A DNA stretch of 64,000 bases, taken from Paraphaeosphaeria minitans. Lineage: Eukaryota; Ascomycota; Dothideomycetes; Pleosporales; Didymosphaeriaceae. Every line of letters begins with the position of its first letter. Position 1 is the first letter of the stretch. The notes under the pieces are model-generated. The model saw only the letters and a list, made by a program, of their open reading frames with translations. It had not been told where the DNA came from and searched no databases. The stretch is taken from the NCBI GenBank assembly GCA_015832175.1, contig WJXW01000002.1:3596001-3660000 (forward strand). Direction: 5' to 3'. The position numbers were made by a program, and so were the translations under genes. This document shows positions 20,586 through 34,800 of this stretch, piece by piece.

Positions 20586-20852
20586 AGGGTTGCACTTGTA
20601 TTTGCGGGCGTTTCTGGACTGGCTCATTTGACGATTGGGATTTCCTTCACTTCTGAGAATATATCACGCTGAGGAGGTTTTCGTCGAAAAAGTTTGGTGT
20701 GAAATGTAGGATAGACGACGACGATGCTCTGACGACGACGGAGGTGCATAATCTCATTTACACTGTCGATCTCATGGTGCGATCGCCAGTTCTGATGACA
20801 ACCTGGCTAGACAGGTCAATTATAATGTCTTGCTACATGTTTGACTCTGTCT

Positions 20853-22833
20853 TCAGGTGCGCCGTGCATTCATGAACTCGAGAACATCGAACGAGTTGCC
20901 AGGCGCCTGCCTGTCGCTCTCTTGCTTCCTTCTCTCCTTTCGCCCGGCCTCTCTCCGCTGCTTCTTTGCCTTCTTGTTCGGAACGCGCTCGATTGGGACT
21001 TCCACGTTTGCCGAAGCATACACCTCGGCTATAAGCTCTTGCAGCAACTCTTGATCGCCTTGTGGCTTTCTTGCCTGGCCTGGGACAATGAACAGCTCCG
21101 TGATTGGGCCCATGCTCTGCAAATCGGCATGGACCTGACTGGCAATTGGAACCAGCGATGACGTTTCGTCCGAGTGAATTGATAACCATACATCGATGCA
21201 TTGCTTCAGGAACCGTAGAGAGTAAAGCGCGGCGTGTAGGCTGGCAGTGAGATGGATGTAATCCCACGTATTGTCGAAGTCGGCGTTCAGGACGCGTAGC
21301 CAAAGTGCGAGGGGTGGAGCGGATTTCAACTCGGGTAGGACAATGCCAATGGCGAAAAGAGGCCATATAAGGATGTACGGCACGTCTCGCTCAGCTGTCC
21401 ATTCTACCCAAGCGCTTATGTTGTGGGCATAGCCTTGCATCATTGTGGAGAGTTCTTGCGGCGGATACAGCTCAATTTCCTGCAAGCTGGCTTTCTGGGC
21501 TTTGCGTCTGTGCTCCTGGACTCTGGAGCGATCTGTAGTGAAGATGCTATAAGATATGGCCCGTAAATCCTGGCCGTGCGCCCATGCTGAAGCTCGGTGC
21601 TGGTCCTCTACAAGAAATGGAAGATAGACAATAGGATCAAGCCTTGAGTCTAGGCCTTGATGTATGAATTCTGATATCCTGACATCTAGAGTCTGTAACG
21701 ATGAGACTGTCCGATTGGTGAAGAAGAAGTCTTTCGCAGATGGGGCGACCGTGTAGCGCTTAACGAAGTCGAGATATGTCTGGGAGGTCGTATCTACGCG
21801 ATTCGCTTCTCCAATTAGCTTACTCTCAGGACTGTGAGAATCATGGGCCAAGCAGTATGCGAATGACGTGAGGTTTGGAAGGCCAAGTTCTTTGCATATA
21901 GCAGATGGAGAGTAGCCCTTGAACTTGGTTTCAGGCCAAAGTTCGGCATCTCTGTAAAATAAGAGCCGGAAATCCGTTGAGTAGTCGTATAGTAGAAGAT
22001 CAGTGTCGTCGCTGACGATCAACGAAGCAGGCTTTTCCGTGGCTTGGAGCGCGCACCAATCATCAGCTTCGCCTGGAACATTGCGGGTGACTGATGCGTA
22101 TTCGCTGTTTGCCAAAGCCTCTCGCAAAGCTGGTGCGAGAAACGAATATGAGACGGAGCCAAGCGAGATAGGTAATGGGCACGTCGTAGAAGGGAAATTG
22201 GACCTCAGTCCATTGACTTGATGATTGTAACGTGCAGTTCTGGTTATCCGTTCAGCTTCCTTCGTCTGTGGAAGTGCCCCATCAAAAAGGATCGCTTTGC
22301 TATGCATTTTATCAGCGAAGCTCAGTGAGGACTCGAATCTGAATGCATGTCTTGCATGCCTCGCGTGTGCATCTGCATTATCGCCTCGCTGCATGCAGCG
22401 GGATCTACTGGCCAACGAAACGTTGGTGCAGTTAGGATGTTGCGCGTCAACAAGAACTCTCAGGTTTCAAGAGAAGTGACTGCCGCGATCTGCGATCTTC
22501 TTTGATTTCCGGCGGGTAAAATTCGAATCTTGTACAGACCAGCACTGCATGGGCGTGGCGTACTGACACTTGCAACAGATACGAGGTGCTGGTAACTCAC
22601 ACCTTGATATTAATGCCGTCCAGGGTTCTAAGCCAGCGCAGCGCTTGAAAAGTGACATCGGCGTACGCTGGGATACGCGACACATTGCCTCTATCTAAAG
22701 CTGCCATAGCCAGCTTGTGGGCATGATACGCAAGCGAGGGACCGTCGATGATTGCGTGGTACCCTTCCAATTCTGAGAGAGAGTATCGAGTCGCATGTGG
22801 CTCAAGGCGTCTGGCTAAGCCGGGTATCCCCAT
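20853..22833 (-). CDS. XPG/Asteroid-type nuclease-like protein
   Basis: Two exons (22833-22601 and 22299-20853) give 559 residues. The start MGIPGLARRLEP is the classic N-terminus of the XPG/FEN1 superfamily, followed by HAIIDGPSLAYHAHKLA. The join gives GINIKVKAILFDGALP, the second conserved strand of the XPG-N domain. Further on, PGEADDWCALQA and SLIVSDDTDLLLYDY are the XPG-I acidic residues (EADD, SDDTDLL). The C-terminal half is Asteroid-like and lacks the DNA-binding helix-hairpin-helix of FEN1. It ends with a strongly basic tail (NKKAKKQRREAGRKERRKQ). It resembles fungal Asteroid-domain proteins (Ast1 type) of uncertain nuclease activity linked to DNA repair. The 301-base intron is unusually long for this window. 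It is divergent from phosphoglucomutase. Confidence 0.85.
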
Positions 22834-23336
22834 GGTTAATGATCAAGGCTGCAGAAGAATGACTCCTCTTGGATGACTCCAGAATACAATGGGCGGATTT
22901 GGGCGCTTAGCGGCACATCATATCGCCTTGTATGGGTGCAAATGAAGCCAGCCACCGGTTCAGCGTAGCACGCCCGTGTGCTGAGGCGAGGCAGGGATGG
23001 TGCAAGCCGTTGAGCGATCGCACTCGTATCGACCAGGATTACGAATGCACGCCTTATCGGGACTGTAAAGCCATCGAGAACGTCGGCTCGGGGAAGTTTT
23101 TCGTTGTTGTCGCGAAGATCAGGAGAGCGTGGAGGTCGACAGAATGTGCAAAGGCTAGCAAAGGCCTGGCCAATGGATGGGCGGCGGCGGCGAGCGAAGC
23201 AGGGGTAGGTGGCGCCTGCGTCATCTCGCTGTGGGGAAGCTGCCACTGCCCCTCACATCTAAAAGTCGTCCACGGCGGCCAGACACCTGTCCCCTCAATT
23301 CCTTCACAACAGCCTGAAATCCAAAGATTATTCAAG
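22834..23336. promoter_or_regulatory. Divergent promoter region, XPG-like / phosphoglucomutase
   Basis: 503 bases between divergent start codons. A CCAAT box is visible near 23170 on the + strand. A pyrimidine/CA-rich leader precedes the phosphoglucomutase ATG. Confidence 0.5.
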
Positions 23337-25253
<1,917 letters not shown>

Positions 25254-25467
25254 GCGTGGAAGGATATGATCACATTTACCTAAGTAATGGCACGAGAAAG
25301 GCGAAAATTACGAGACATGACTTGCATTAGCGATTGAAGCCTGGCGGGTACGAGCAAAAGTGAAAAATTGGATTTGATCGATAGACATTCCCTACCTTTG
25401 GCTATTAGACAATTGAGAATGGGCTGCCAGCCCCTCCCGTCTTTTATCTTGCGAAGTCCAAAGCACC

Positions 25468-26336
25468 TTATGATAACGTTACAGATTCCCAGTCTTCCCC
25501 TTGAGGGAACCCTAGATGAAAACGTCCACACTTTCCCACGCCAATGTCTGGATCTGCCACCGCTTCGAATGATTCTACCCTTCCTCCTACAGTCGAACCA
25601 TCTTCGTCGCCTTCTACACCCATCAAATGGCAATGCAGGCCCGGCCCACTGATGCCCTCCATCCATGCTGGAATCTTGTACCCATACAAGGTCCCTTTAA
25701 CCTTCTCCACCTGACGATTTTGCGAAGAGTCCTTCTGTACCAAGGTAACATTGGTGAATGTTCCCTTCACTTTAAACGGCAGCATGGAATTCATCCCGCC
25801 AACCGTAGGCAGAGCATCCGTTGACGCCAGCAACTCTCTCAAACCCGCGAAACTCATCGTATCTTCCTGTGCCAGTTTGATGAGGCGTAGAGGCTGAAAG
25901 ACAGTAACCATCACGAAACAAACTCGGTCGTTCGAATTGGCCGGCGTAGCATGACCCGCGGTTGAGACAGCGTAGGCCTGGGAGTCCAGTAAGATCATTA
26001 AGTCTCCGTTTTCGAACACTCCGATGCCATCAGTGCCATGGCTTGTGAGGTCTGCTGCTCGTGGCTGGCCTATGCTGAAGCCCTCGTGTACCGCTGTCCA
26101 CGTGGAGAACTGGAATATGTCGTTTGGTATGGATGCGACCATGTTTTCTAGATTGAATGTGGGTATGCAGTTCGAGATTGTCTGTTTAGCGTTGCAGAGC
26201 TTAGGAACGATGGTAGGTTGGTCGTAACATCCATCCATGCAGCAGGTATCAAGACGATACCTACGTAGTCCAAGCTGCTTACGGCATTGGGGCCGAGCTT
26301 GACCTCGGGCCTCCACTTCCGACTCACTTCATCCAT
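25468..26336 (-). CDS. Alpha-acetolactate decarboxylase-like protein
   Basis: Two exons (26336-26283 and 26181-25468), joined across a 101-base GTAAGC...CAG intron, give 255 residues. The core starts DIFQFSTWTAVHEGF and continues HGTDGIGVFENGDLMILLD with QAYAVS, the pattern of alpha-acetolactate decarboxylases. In that family a Zn ion bound by histidines and a glutamate decarboxylates acetolactate to acetoin. Toward the C-terminus GPGLHCHLMG supplies the paired His (HxH) expected for zinc, as in PGYHLHF of bacterial enzymes. Acetolactate decarboxylase is best known from bacteria. Fungal homologues exist but their reaction is not established. The intron shows the gene has been resident in a eukaryote. 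The product or activity could have shifted. Confidence 0.8.
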
Positions 26337-27199
26337 TCTGCATTTCCATGCTTAATCTGCTATCGCGATTTTATCTTCCTAATAAGAGGGAACCGTATTG
26401 CGATTTTGGGCTTGCGCAGCATCTATGCATCGTCCACGTGTTTAATTGTTCCGACGTAATTTCAGAGGTCTTGGCTCGACCTTTCTCACGGTGGGGGCGA
26501 CATCTGACAAACGGCAATGTCCGGCCCTCCCATTGCTAATAAATTAATAAACTTGAGGCATCGACAACCGCTGCCAAGTCCTCCAATCCTCCGATTCATG
26601 TGCAGCTCGCAATTCCTTATCACGTGTGCCTACGCAACTCAACCGCAATTGAACTTCGCGCTCCAGACCCTGGCGACGCGCATAACAAAATCGAAGGAAA
26701 CTCGGCCGAAAATTTGCTGTTTGGGAAGGTACCGTAGCGGACAGATGCCGTGGTTTTTCAACAGGCCTTGCGGTCTCCTGTGGGTCGCAACGTTGAAGGC
26801 CCGAAGATCAAGCGCGTACATCATCAAGTTGTGGGCCTCGCGACAGTTCGACGTCCCCGTTTCCAGCACTAATCGAACGTAGAAACGCTTCTTGTTATAC
26901 CTTGATCACGTTGTTGGGACCTGCCTGCTTGGCTCTACCTTCACTCTTAGGTGTACTACGAGAACTAATATGAAAGTGGATTTGCAGGACCATGGGATCA
27001 GATTGGCAATGGACTGGCGATCAGATCGAGATATGACGGCAGATACTGTTCAGGTCGACCGTGACGGGTTTGATCACAGGAATCAAAGATCCTATTTCTG
27101 GTTATGTTCCTTCTATCAGAATTTCACGTTCATCTCATACGCTGCTAGCAGTGCTCCAACAAGCGCTACACACTTCTCTTTTCGGTCCTAACTGCCACT
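26337..27199. other. Gene-poor region
   Basis: About 860 bases upstream of the acetolactate decarboxylase-like gene. No gene supported. It may include the promoter and the lost 5' end of the dehydrogenase pseudogene. Confidence 0.4.
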
Positions 27200-28405
27200 G
27201 CGCTTGCCGTAGAGCCATTTTTTAATGGGCCGGACACGGGTCTAGAGACCTACTTGCAGCAGAAACAATTGGACTAAAGGAACTCAGCCTGCATTGAAAG
27301 ATATCCGTGGCTTGAACGACTTCGACTTCGCTGCTCATCAGAAGCTCTCGACCGGGAACTACTTCTACTACCGTACCGGAAGTGCTAGCGAATGGGCCTA
27401 TCGCAACAAAATTGGCATCTAGCAGAAGGCCAAGTTCCGGCCTAGATTCCTACGTGATACCACAAAGGTCAACGTGACTTTGGGTATCACAATTCTGGGG
27501 CTATAACTTTACCAGCCCGATTCTCATTGCTCCCGCCCTAAAAGCACAGTATTGCGATGAGTGAGGTGAAATCAATTACGTGGAGGCCTCAGCAGATGAA
27601 GACACACTCGCGATGTATGCGAAGGAGACCATTGAGGATATTGCTGTTGCGAAGTCTAACAGCACCATCAACGGCCCGCAAGTCATCTTCCAACAGGTAA
27701 GCTTCTATGTATCACCCGTCTTACTCTACACATTGCTCACAATCCCCAGATTTATACCAACGCCAACCTCTCAATAACGTGGGACAACATTGCGCGTGCC
27801 GAGCGCACCAGAGCCAAAGCCATCGTCTGGACGATTGACGTACCTGGCGACGCCGTTCGCCACCGCGCTGCTCGCTTCGACACCACTAAAGCCAACTTCG
27901 CCACCTCTGAGCTCCCCTGGGATCTCTATGACCAGATGAAGAACTACACATCCCTTGCCATCATCCCCAAGGGCATCGCCTCCGTCGAGAACGCCCGAGA
28001 AGCCATCCGCCGCGGCGTAAAAGCCATCTATATCAGCAATCATGACGGCCGACAACTCGACAACTCAACCACTCTCCATCGCCCCTCGAAATCGCCTACG
28101 AAATCTACCGCAACACGCCCGAGGTCTTCACGCAGGTCGAAGTGCTTGCCGACTCGGGTGTTAGGTACGGAACTGATGTGCTGAAGCTGATGGCGTCGAG
28201 TGTAAGGGCTATTGGGCTGGGACGCCCGTTCTTGTACGCGAATTGTTATGGTAGGGAGGGCGTACAGAAGGCAATTCAAATGATGAAGAAGGAGATCGAG
28301 CTGGATGCAGCGCAGGTGGGAATTGCGGATGTGAGGAAGATTGGGCCGAGTGTGATTAATGCGAGGAAGTTAGAGGATACAGTTTACATTGGGGAGAGGA
28401 ATTAG
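27200..28405 (+). pseudogene. FMN-dependent alpha-hydroxy acid dehydrogenase pseudogene
   Basis: Conserved blocks of the lactate/glycolate oxidase family are spread over three frames. From about 27288 the text reads PALKDIRGLNDFDFAAHQKL and YFYYRTGSASEWAYRNK. In-frame stops interrupt it (TAG at about 27421, TAA at about 27505, TGA at about 27563). An intron at about 27695-27751 (GTAAGC...CAG) still looks functional. Downstream, IPKGIASVENAREAIRRGVK, YISNHDGRQLD (normally SNHGGRQLD, so Gly to Asp next to the catalytic His) and, after a frameshift near 28060, VLADSGVRYGTDVLKLM and RAIGLGRPFLYANCYG are recognisable. The enzyme would have oxidised an L-2-hydroxy acid with FMN. No functional 5' end is visible. 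Confidence 0.85.
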
Positions 28406-31400
28406 AAGGGGTGTTGGAGCTTTACGCCTTTTTATTTCGCTTCTTGTACATAGTCGCTCGGCGGTTCAGCACTGCATTTGCTGGTAGAGAGGATGGTCCC
28501 TTCGATTATGGCATTACATTACTTTCAGTCCACGAAGGCATAACGCACTGTACCGAACGCCGATGTTCGTCCACACAGGCAATGAAAGCAGCAGTCTTTG
28601 GCTTGAGTACAATGACCAGCTGGACAATGATATCTGCCTCCAATATTTATGGTCTTCCGAGCAGGTCGGTTGTGCATAAGAGTGTTTAGACCTGACTTAA
28701 AGATATACAACCCTTTGCATCTAGACCACTTTTTGTAATGGCCTCTGCTATCTCCAGTCTGCGCAGACACATGCACCAGTCACCTATGAATTCATGCCAG
28801 CAAGATCAAGACTTCGAACCCCCGCAGTGAAGATTATCGTGGTTCGCAGCGTTCCGAAATGCAGTAGAGCGTGCCGCCATGAGCTTGAAGAGACGATAGT
28901 TTCGAGTTCCAAGCAGCCACATGTAGGATCGGTACCTCTTGACTCGCTCGCACGCATGAGCGCACTTTCTTTCCCATTTGGTTCCCACGATGCGCTCGAC
29001 ATTGTGTCACGTTTTCAGCCATCCTCCCACCAGGGTCGACCGCATAGTAGGCACCTGAGTCTATTTGAACACCGAGATGTTGTCCTCGATTCTTGTTCTT
29101 TGTGCTCCAAAAAGGCACATGGTATCTTTCGCCTTAGGTTTTAGTTCAGGCAGGAGCACAACATAGTCGGACATGATTTTTGCTTTTAATTTTTTAGCAA
29201 GTGTGAAAACGGTATGTGATCGAGCTGGACGTCCCTCGCATTTGCGGTTTTTATTGCCGGCTGTGCGGTGCGAGCAGGCCGATCCAAGCACATGAAAAAG
29301 TAACGACAAGGCTTTCTATTTCGACCAAATGACCACACGACCAATGCTCGTGCATTCGATTTATCCTTACATATTGACGTTCAGTATTTGAACTCTAGGG
29401 CAGGGTGCATCGACTTTGATGCCATGACCTTGCTTCACAGACATAAACATCATGCCAATACGCCATGAATCATAGTCCGAGCAAAAGGACGAAGTTAGAT
29501 GTGGTGTTTTTTCGTCTCAGAGGAAGAGCGCATAGCTCAAGACATGGGCATGTCTCCCAGCTTGCGTAATGCTGTTCTCGCATCTCTTCGACTCCACACA
29601 GACACATGTTGCATGCCATGTTATCTTTTTAGTCCAGCCAGCAGCTAGCTCTCCATGACCAAAACACGTTCTTTGCTTTAGAAACCGGCGAAAGTGAGTA
29701 TTGTGAATTGAGCCTCAGGACGCGAAACATGCAGTTGAGTTGGAAGGGCTTCTTTCCACGGACGCGCATGACGTAAGTCCCGAGATGTTTTCTTGTCCTA
29801 CCAAGGTTGCCACATATGTCATTCTGCGGGGCGTTTTAGTATCCCGTAAAATTGTAGTGACATAGTGAAAGTGTAGGGCTCGACCTTAGATATTTTCACT
29901 GGTGAGTGTGTCGCCAAGCTCTCCGTGACTTCTCGATATCCGGATTTCGAGCTCCCAAACTAGCCGTGAGATGATAAGATGTGTTGAATTTCTCGGCCGG
30001 GAAGAAAGGTGCCAGAGCTCGTGGTGCATAGTTGAGGAATTGGAGGTTTGTGTATGCCCGATCTGCGTACGCGAGATTCAACCCGAACATGAATGCCTTG
30101 GGCATAGAATTATGGAACCGGAAGCTCGAACGCCCATGAATTGTTCGTGGAAGTCGCTAAGCCACGCATGGCACTAGTAGATTGCCTCTTGCAGAGACCT
30201 GGAGGCTCGGTGCAGTCGTGCACTCCACATAGATCTGTTAGAAGTAGTGCTTGAGTGCACAGTAGTCGGATACACCGGGGCGTTCTTCAAATATTTTAAT
30301 TGAACCATGCCAGGGTTTCCTTCACCTTTTGCACCACTATTGTTGGAAGTAGAGAAATTGGATGGGAGGCTGCAAGTTTTATACTTGCTCCAAGGCCTGC
30401 CATATATGCGAACGGCTGTCTTTTGTGGATTAGTTCCTATCTCAGTGACCGCATCCTGGGCCAAGGTCATTCAAGAGGTCTTGTTGGACTTCCCAAAAGG
30501 TTTTGACCTCTCGTGGAAAGCATAATTCATAGCTTCCTTTGATTAGCTCCAGAACGCATCCGCATACCTATCATCGAAAATAATGCTGTTAAGAAACAGG
30601 CAGAGATACCACTAGAGACGTGTTGCCTTGAAGCATTGCTTTTAAACCAGTGTCTCACATCTACTAGGACCGTTCATTTTCGAGATCAACAAGCCCTGGA
30701 GCAGACCCGTGTAATTTCGACATAGAGAGGTTCCGACATCAATTTCCCGGGTGTGCTTTGCTTGATAGCCTTGAGGTAGTGTACGCAACATGCATGGTAT
30801 ATTCTCTAGTTTTAAGGAGTGTAGACAACCATAATGTGAAGCGCAGTCAAAAGGATCAAGGCTGAATCCTTATACATATAGCTTCCAGGGGGGAGGATCA
30901 TGCTCTGAGGCGCAAAGAATCTTCAAGAGGTGCCTGTCACCTCATATACAGGAAACATCAAGGGAGAGGAGTGCCGGATGGTTCGTGGACAGGCCTTTTG
31001 CATAGCACGTGTACGTGTTGATTCTTTGAATGCGCAAGAGAAATTAGGCATAAAGAAAATGCGTCGATCATTGTGGGATTTTAGTTCTCCGACCAGAGAG
31101 CAAGACATCGACTAGACATGCAGCCTTTGAATGGGCATTTTGGAGCATTTCAGACTAGGTATCTAGTTGTAGTTTGATGCAGCCACTGTGTTCCTGGCAA
31201 ATGGTGCCATGCCACTGCCATGATCTGGATGACAGATGTTCTGGTAGGAGCAGAGTCCTCCCCACCCGCATGGATTCTTGAATGGCTCGTTTTGAAACCC
31301 CTCCAAAGCACCGCTATGCTTTCGATACCGCCTTGTTTTTGGACTAAGTCCGAAAGACTCCACTTTCAAGCTTTTGAAGGGGTTTTGGGACCACAGCAAG

Positions 31401-31899
31401 AAGACCACCAGGACACCCAAGTGCATTGTCCGCATTCCGATTCCAACACATTATCACCACACGGCTGCTGCCTAGCACGTGCGAGAATTGCCCCAGAAAG
31501 GGCATCTGACCGTTGCACGGGCCCCACGAGCACGCATGATTGACACGTGAAGGTGTGAATATCTCGTCGCAAGCCATTCCAGACGAGCGGACCGCGCACC
31601 TCTCCCACATTCAATCCAATGAGAGACTCCCAAAGAGCCCGTTGCGCACGAAGGCTAATCGCGACATAACCAATACGCTGTGTTCGTCTTGGATAAAGAT
31701 ATCTTACAATCTACCCAGGGGTATCTACAACACATCCAGCATCTGCGGTCGGTCCATAGTACCCAATAGCCCAGTCCAGCCCAGCTAAGACGCCCAAACT
31801 CCGTAGCACGTGTCTCCCAGGCATGAAATCCCTTTACAAATAAGAGAATGAACATGCAAAACCGAATAATCAACACCCCTCACGAAACTAGACACGAGG
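28406..31899. other. 3.5-kb region without a recognisable gene
   Basis: Only short frames occur, none with conserved motifs, on either strand. Base composition is unremarkable, so it is not an obvious strongly RIP-mutated AT-rich block. I found no terminal repeats, transposase motifs, tRNA or rRNA. It may hold degraded sequence continuous with the dehydrogenase pseudogene. Confidence 0.5.
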
Positions 31900-34800
31900 T
31901 CAACTCAACTCATCCCCATCCCTCATCTCTGTATCCTCGTCCTCATCCCCACCATCTCCCCCTCCTTCTTCTTCCTCCTCCTCCACCTCCTCTTCATTAT
32001 CCCCTTCCATATCCATATCCTCCACCTCCCTGTCCATACTTCTTTGCAAGTTCGGAAACAAGCTCGGTCTCGACGTGGAGATAGATCTGTTTCCCACACC
32101 GTGGATCTGCTGCCCCATCTCCTGCACTTCGTCCTCATCAAGCTCGCTAAGCTCGCTCTCGTCGTCTGCGTCGTCGTGCACGGAGGCAGGAGCGCTGCGC
32201 TCGTCAGTGGTGATGCTAGCAGCTGCCGTAATCGTGCTATTTGTCGTAGCGTTGGGTGGCTCTAGTTCGCTAGGCCCTGTGACAGGCGTGGGAGCAGGCT
32301 CAGGCGCCTCAGACTTGTCGGACGAGGGAACGTTTTGTGCCGTAACTGTGGGGGTCGAGGGTAGTGTCGTGTATGCCATAGTAGGCGGGGAGCGAATAGG
32401 CATCACCGACGTAGTGGGAGGGGCGGCTGCATTGGCTGGTTTTTGCGCGCACGCTTCGGCGCGGCGTTGGATCTCTCTGCGGCCGACAGTCTTGGCTCGA
32501 GGTTTGGGAACGGGTTCGGCTACCGGTTGTGGCTGAGGTTGCGGCTGCAATTGACTTGGGTGGAAGAGGCTGAAGGTTGCATTGTGGCTGTCAGTAGGTA
32601 TGGCGCCATCAACTTGATCCGGTAGCACTGATGACAGGAAGGGTGCTCCCGGTCCTGGTTGTGCGCCGGCGTCTGGTGTCGCTGTCCCTGTCGAAAGCTG
32701 TTTCTGTTCTGAAGGTAAAGGTGGCAGGGTCGGGCCGACCGTGTTGTAGAGCAGGGCGAAGGTATCCCCGAGAAGGTCGTCGATAGGGACAGCTTTAGTG
32801 AGGCCATTGTTAACGCGCTTCAGCTCCACCGTATGTCGCAGTACATCGAGAGCAGGATGCTGTGTCTTGGGGCCTTGACACCATGCTTCGAGACGGGTAG
32901 CCTGGACGTTGTACTCTTCGAAATTCATAGCTCTGAAGACAATATCCTCTTGGCCATCGGGAATCTGGCCCATTCTTCGTAGGAGTTGGAGGTATGTTTG
33001 GCATAGTTCCTGCCATAACTTTGTGTGCTCGAAGAAATCCGTCTGCTTTCTCCGAACACGTCTGGCCAAGGCTTCTAAATTTGATTGGTCGCCAGTCTGG
33101 TTGAGTAGGTGAACGAAGAATTTGGTGTAACGGCTGGTGTACACGAAGTGCCGGCCAGGTCGCTCATGTTCAGGCTTCCATACTTGGACTGCCATGGTTT
33201 TCGTAAAGATCTGCTGCGTAAGCTCATGTTTTGCGCCCTGAGCGACCATAATGTCATTGGATTCATCGTAAATGACATGAGCCGCTCGAGCAACAATGCG
33301 ATGGTGCCAGCTTGACTTGTCAGTGTTACGTAGCGCCTTCAGCACCTTGAGTATGTACCCTTCCCATTCATCGGTGTTTTCTGGAGTGCTGATGTTCTCT
33401 GAGAATGGTGTGTTGGATAGGACCTCGACACCCTTCCCTATGCCAATCGTCTTGCGCTGGACAAGCTTATGAGTAATAGAGACGAGCTTGTAATGAGGCT
33501 CCAGAATTGGTTCTCTGCCCCGCTCTTTTTTTTCCGGTAGAGTGTTGATAGCATTTACGATAGCTTTGATCACTTCTTCCCAGGACGGCCCATTTCTTGA
33601 AGTCGACGGCCTGCCTTCTGCTGCAGCCCTCCGAGTTTCGTCCGCATTGGCACAGTGCATCTTCCAGAGACCTTTCGCTAGCATATAATGGTTCCACCAT
33701 TTGTCGGGCTCGCCTCTGGCTGCGTGCTTGAATAAAGCGCCAGCAAACTTCCAAGCGGTGAAGGGCAATAATGGAGCGAATGGTAGATTTGTGTATACAG
33801 GCGCATGGTCCGGCGCGCTGTAGAACTTCTTCTCCGTATCCTTGATGTCAAACGCAGTCATACAGAAAGGTTCTCTAGATGAGGCGTAGATGCGGCTGCC
33901 GAAGTCTGCGTACAATCGTGAAACTTTCGCGAGCGTTTCCATGGATAGGTCTGCTTCGCGAACCGCACAATTCACTGCCATACAATAGCAGTGAATTGCC
34001 GCTCGCTGCCAAGTGATGAGCTCTACGCTACTGCTGTTGAGCTTCTCAGCGGTCCAGGATATAGCCTCTTCCAACTGGGTATCGTTCGCTTGCGCAAGGC
34101 GATACCACGTCTCCCACCGCTCGCTGGAGAATTCTAGATCTTGCAAAAAGAATGCCTGAGCAAAGTTGACGTCCTCTGTCGGTTGTTGAGTAGTCCTCTT
34201 TTGCATTTTGAACTTGGTAAGTGCAAGATTTCCCATCAGAAAGTACCATCCCTTGGCGGCCGGAGCGACGGAGGCATCAGCAAGGATCGGTTTTGTGGGA
34301 AGTGTGCCAACACCCTTCAAGCAGCTGAGCAAGTCTGTTGGGTTTATTGGGGACTTTAAATGGGCCTTTAGTATCCTTCCGTTCTGTGTTATGTCTTCGT
34401 GAACTCTGGGCCTTCCAAGTGCTCCATGTACGCGCTCAATCGTGGTTTTCAGCTCGTGCTTTGCGAGGTCCTTGATATTCATCTTTGCAGCTTGAGAGAG
34501 GATGAATGTCATCAATTTCATCGCTGCACTCCTGTCGAGAATGTCGGCATTGGAGCCATATTCTTGACATTCCGCTGGATCAATGAAGGTTCTCAAACCA
34601 TAGAGATCGTAGAGCACCTGTGATAGCTCGGTAGCTAGTGTATCAGGTTCAGGAATATCCTGGAATGATAGCATCTCGTCCTTCGCTAGTCTGAGGAAAA
34701 GGCGTCCGGCTGCATGACCACAAGACCGTACTCCAAGCGCATGATGAACGTGGCGCAGGAATACAAATTGTTCATCAGAGGGTACTCCGAATTTGTTCGG

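Noticed and set aside
28800..28830. TTCGAACCCC resembling a tRNA B box
   Set aside because: The flanking bases cannot form a T stem, and no A box or acceptor stem fits. Similar look-alikes near 22390, 43287 and 48054 failed the same test.
26400..31900. A RIP-mutated transposon graveyard
   Set aside because: Base composition is not strongly AT-shifted and no transposon protein fragments are recognisable.
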